Origin: Planctomycetota bacterium
Lineage (GTDB): Bacteria > Planctomycetota > Phycisphaerae > UBA1845 > PWPN01
Direction: 5' to 3'
Length of the DNA stretch: 6,834 nt
NCBI GenBank assembly: GCA_016209665.1
Contig: JACQVT010000286.1
Coordinates: 1 to 6,834 of the forward strand
Positions 5,607 through 6,834 of the stretch are shown piece after piece. A program made the translations under genes and the position numbers. Below the pieces are notes generated by a model that made no database searches, was not told the origin of the DNA, and saw only the letters and a program-made list of their open reading frames with translations. Within the stretch, counting starts at the first letter, position 1, and each line of letters begins with the position of its first letter.

Positions 5607-6629
5607 TCATGCTGAGGCGTTGGCTGCCCGGCTCAGTTCCTCCACCATCATGGCGATGCGGCGGTCCGCGGCCTCGGCCCGGTGGACGGCCTCCAGCAGC
5701 GTCTGCCGACCGGCGGGGGAGGAAAAACTCGCCCGCGCCCCGTTTTCGTCACAGGACGGACCAAGAAGAGTCACTTGGGCGGCACAAGTGTCCAGCAGTT
5801 GATCCACCAGGTTCTGCTGCTCGGACGGGATGATCTCGCGGATGGAGTTCAGGAACGTTACGGCCGACCGCCGGGCGGCGACCAGGAACTCGGCGTGCTG
5901 CCGGTGCTCGCGCCAAGCGGGGTCGCGGTCCGTCGCCCCGAACTCGCCCCCGGCCAGCCACTCTTCCCAGGCGTCGAACGCCGCCGGCCCCGTCACCAGC
6001 ACCGGCATCGTCAGCCCCGCCACCACCGGTGTCAGCGGCGCCCGGTTCATGTATGCGTCGGCGTGCCGCAGGGCCATCGCCAGAAGCTGATCGCGAGGCG
6101 GGTCTTGCGGGTCGCACTCCTCGACCACGTAGCATTGCAGCGCCGGCCCGGTCAGCGGTACCCGCTCGCCGCCGGCCCACAGCGTTGTGCCCCGAAGGCC
6201 GGCATCGCCCGCCTCGGTCACGACGCCCCAGAACATCGCGCTGGCGTCCGGCCACCCCTGCCAGGCCAGCACCGGCTGCTCGTTGCCCAGGGCAGTCAGG
6301 ATCAGCGGCTTGTAGCTGGCCTCGAAGTGCTGCGGGAACTCGTCGGCCGCCACCATCTCGACGCCCACGTCGGGCGGGTGCAGGTTCCGCAGCCGGATGC
6401 CGAACAGCTTGGCCGCCGACTCGACGAACGCGTCCCGGCCGAACGTCATCCACCAGCCCGGCGCCGGCTCCGACCGCAGCGACACCGCCGCCAGCGACAC
6501 GCCCATCGCCGCGCACAGCGCGTCGTAATCCAACTCCCCGTCCGCCGCCCGCGCCACCGCCTGCAAGCCCAGCGCCAGCGACTCGTACCGCCCCGCCTCC
6601 TCGCGAATGACAATGCTCTCAAGATCCAT
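5607..6629 (-). CDS. Uncharacterised protein, possibly BtrH/C39-like fold
   Basis: I do not recognise this 340-residue protein with confidence. It has no signal peptide or membrane segment, so it is probably cytoplasmic. Residues 1-120 read as helices with YESLALGLQAVARA (15-28), LDYDALCAAMGVS (33-45), a Trp-rich PGWWMTFGRD (57-66) and FGIRLRNL (76-83). A likely beta region follows, with PLILTALGNEQPVLAWQGW (108-126), FWGVVTEAG (133-141) and LQCYVVEE (164-171). Residues 175-340 look all-helical. The order of an early helix, a 'Y-x-x-L-x-x-x-x-G' stretch, 'A-L-x-x-x-x-P-V-L-A-W', then 'W-G-V-V' recalls BtrH N-terminal or C39-like papain folds, but no convincing catalytic Cys lies in the first helix, where Ser17 is the nearest candidate. 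Any enzymatic role is inference. ATG 6629 is chosen; an in-frame TTG at 6650 would add seven residues. The stop overlaps an upstream in-frame ATG of the hydrolase frame. Confidence 0.75.
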   Translation of the reverse strand: MDLESIVIREEAGRYESLALGLQAVARAADGELDYDALCAAMGVSLAAVSLRSEPAPGWWMTFGRDAFVESAAKLFGIRLRNLHPPDVGVEMVAADEFPQHFEASYKPLILTALGNEQPVLAWQGWPDASAMFWGVVTEAGDAGLRGTTLWAGGERVPLTGPALQCYVVEECDPQDPPRDQLLAMALRHADAYMNRAPLTPVVAGLTMPVLVTGPAAFDAWEEWLAGGEFGATDRDPAWREHRQHAEFLVAARRSAVTFLNSIREIIPSEQQNLVDQLLDTCAAQVTLLGPSCDENGARASFSSPAGRQTLLEAVHRAEAADRRIAMMVEELSRAANASA

Positions 6630-6672
6630 GATCCGCCATTGAAACCCCAATCCCCGCCCCCCGCAACCTTCG

Positions 6673-6699
6673 GCACCCGTGTGGGTGCACCGCGGGTGC
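6673..6699. promoter_or_regulatory. Overlapping small palindromes upstream of the 5607-6629 gene
   Basis: GCACCC-GTGT-GGGTGC (6673-6688) is a perfect 6-bp stem, and GCACC-GCG-GGTGC (6687-6699) is a 5-bp stem sharing its end. They lie 44-70 bp before the start of the minus-strand gene, where an operator or mRNA leader hairpin could act. No clear promoter boxes were found beside them, so function is unproven. Confidence 0.3.
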
Positions 6700-6732
6700 G
6701 CGACAGTACGGGCGGCAACAGTGACGCGGGCT

Positions 6733-6827
6733 TTTCAGAGCCCGGAGCGCCAGCGACGGGTTGCCTCGAGAACTACGGGCGTGACGTGGTCGGCGCAACC
6801 CACTCGCTTGCGCTCGGGGCTCTGAAA
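6733..6827. repeat. REP-like inverted repeat
   Basis: The left arm (6733-6763) and right arm (6796-6827) match as reverse complements at 28 of 32 aligned positions with one gap, around a 32-base spacer. Both arms start from TTTCAGAGCCC and carry a GAGCGC-(C/A)AGCGA core. Similar GAGCGC-AGCG elements are, from memory, common between genes in planctomycete genomes. The element lies about 100 bp upstream of the 5607-6629 gene and may end transcription from beyond the right edge, or be a paired REP unit of the kind moved by RAYT transposases. No such transposase is in the window. Confidence 0.75.
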
Positions 6828-6834
6828 TACCCCG

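Overview
The window is GC-rich DNA with four protein-coding genes and short intergenic regions that hold several inverted repeats. It most likely comes from a planctomycete, perhaps one related to Phycisphaerae. The main support is the C-terminus of the secreted hydrolase: two dockerin-like calcium loops followed by a short Cys-containing tail ending in a CYSG...PADPAC pattern, a tail I associate with exported planctomycete proteins. The REP-like inverted repeat near the right edge points the same way. Both points rest on recalled family knowledge, not on a search.

Layout. Positions 1-258 hold no convincing gene, but contain a 22-bp-stem hairpin built of GTGAGAAA units (59-119), a perfect TTGACA box (179-184) and a GGGAG ribosome-binding site (244-248). 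Positions 259-1854 (+) encode a 531-residue sodium:solute symporter (SSS family). It converges on, and overlaps by 26 bp, the 3' end of a minus-strand aspartate ammonia-lyase (aspA, 1829-3280). The 323-bp gap 3281-3603 contains a large imperfect palindrome made of degenerate 7-bp units (3424-3567). Positions 3604-5484 (-) encode a secreted CocE/NonD-type serine hydrolase with a PepX_C-type beta domain and a dockerin-like C-terminus. Upstream of it, 5607-6629 (-) encodes a 340-residue protein I do not recognise with confidence; its layout loosely recalls BtrH/C39-like folds. The right edge (6630-6834) contains small palindromes and a 32-bp-arm inverted repeat.

How the genes relate. The three minus-strand genes point the same way, but 122-bp and 323-bp gaps, a candidate internal promoter and the large palindrome argue that they are not one tight operon. 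Aspartase turns L-aspartate into fumarate and ammonia in the cytoplasm. The hydrolase probably acts outside the cytoplasm on ester or amide bonds. The symporter would import a small solute. A scavenging theme (secreted hydrolysis, uptake, catabolism) is possible but is inference.

The most unusual material is the intergenic repeat structure: three different inverted repeats, two of them made of short tandem oligomers turned head-to-head, with the same 15-mer (GCTGAGCCGCGCCGG) lying 25-39 bp to the left of those two. I found no CRISPR array, RNA gene, transposase or defence locus.
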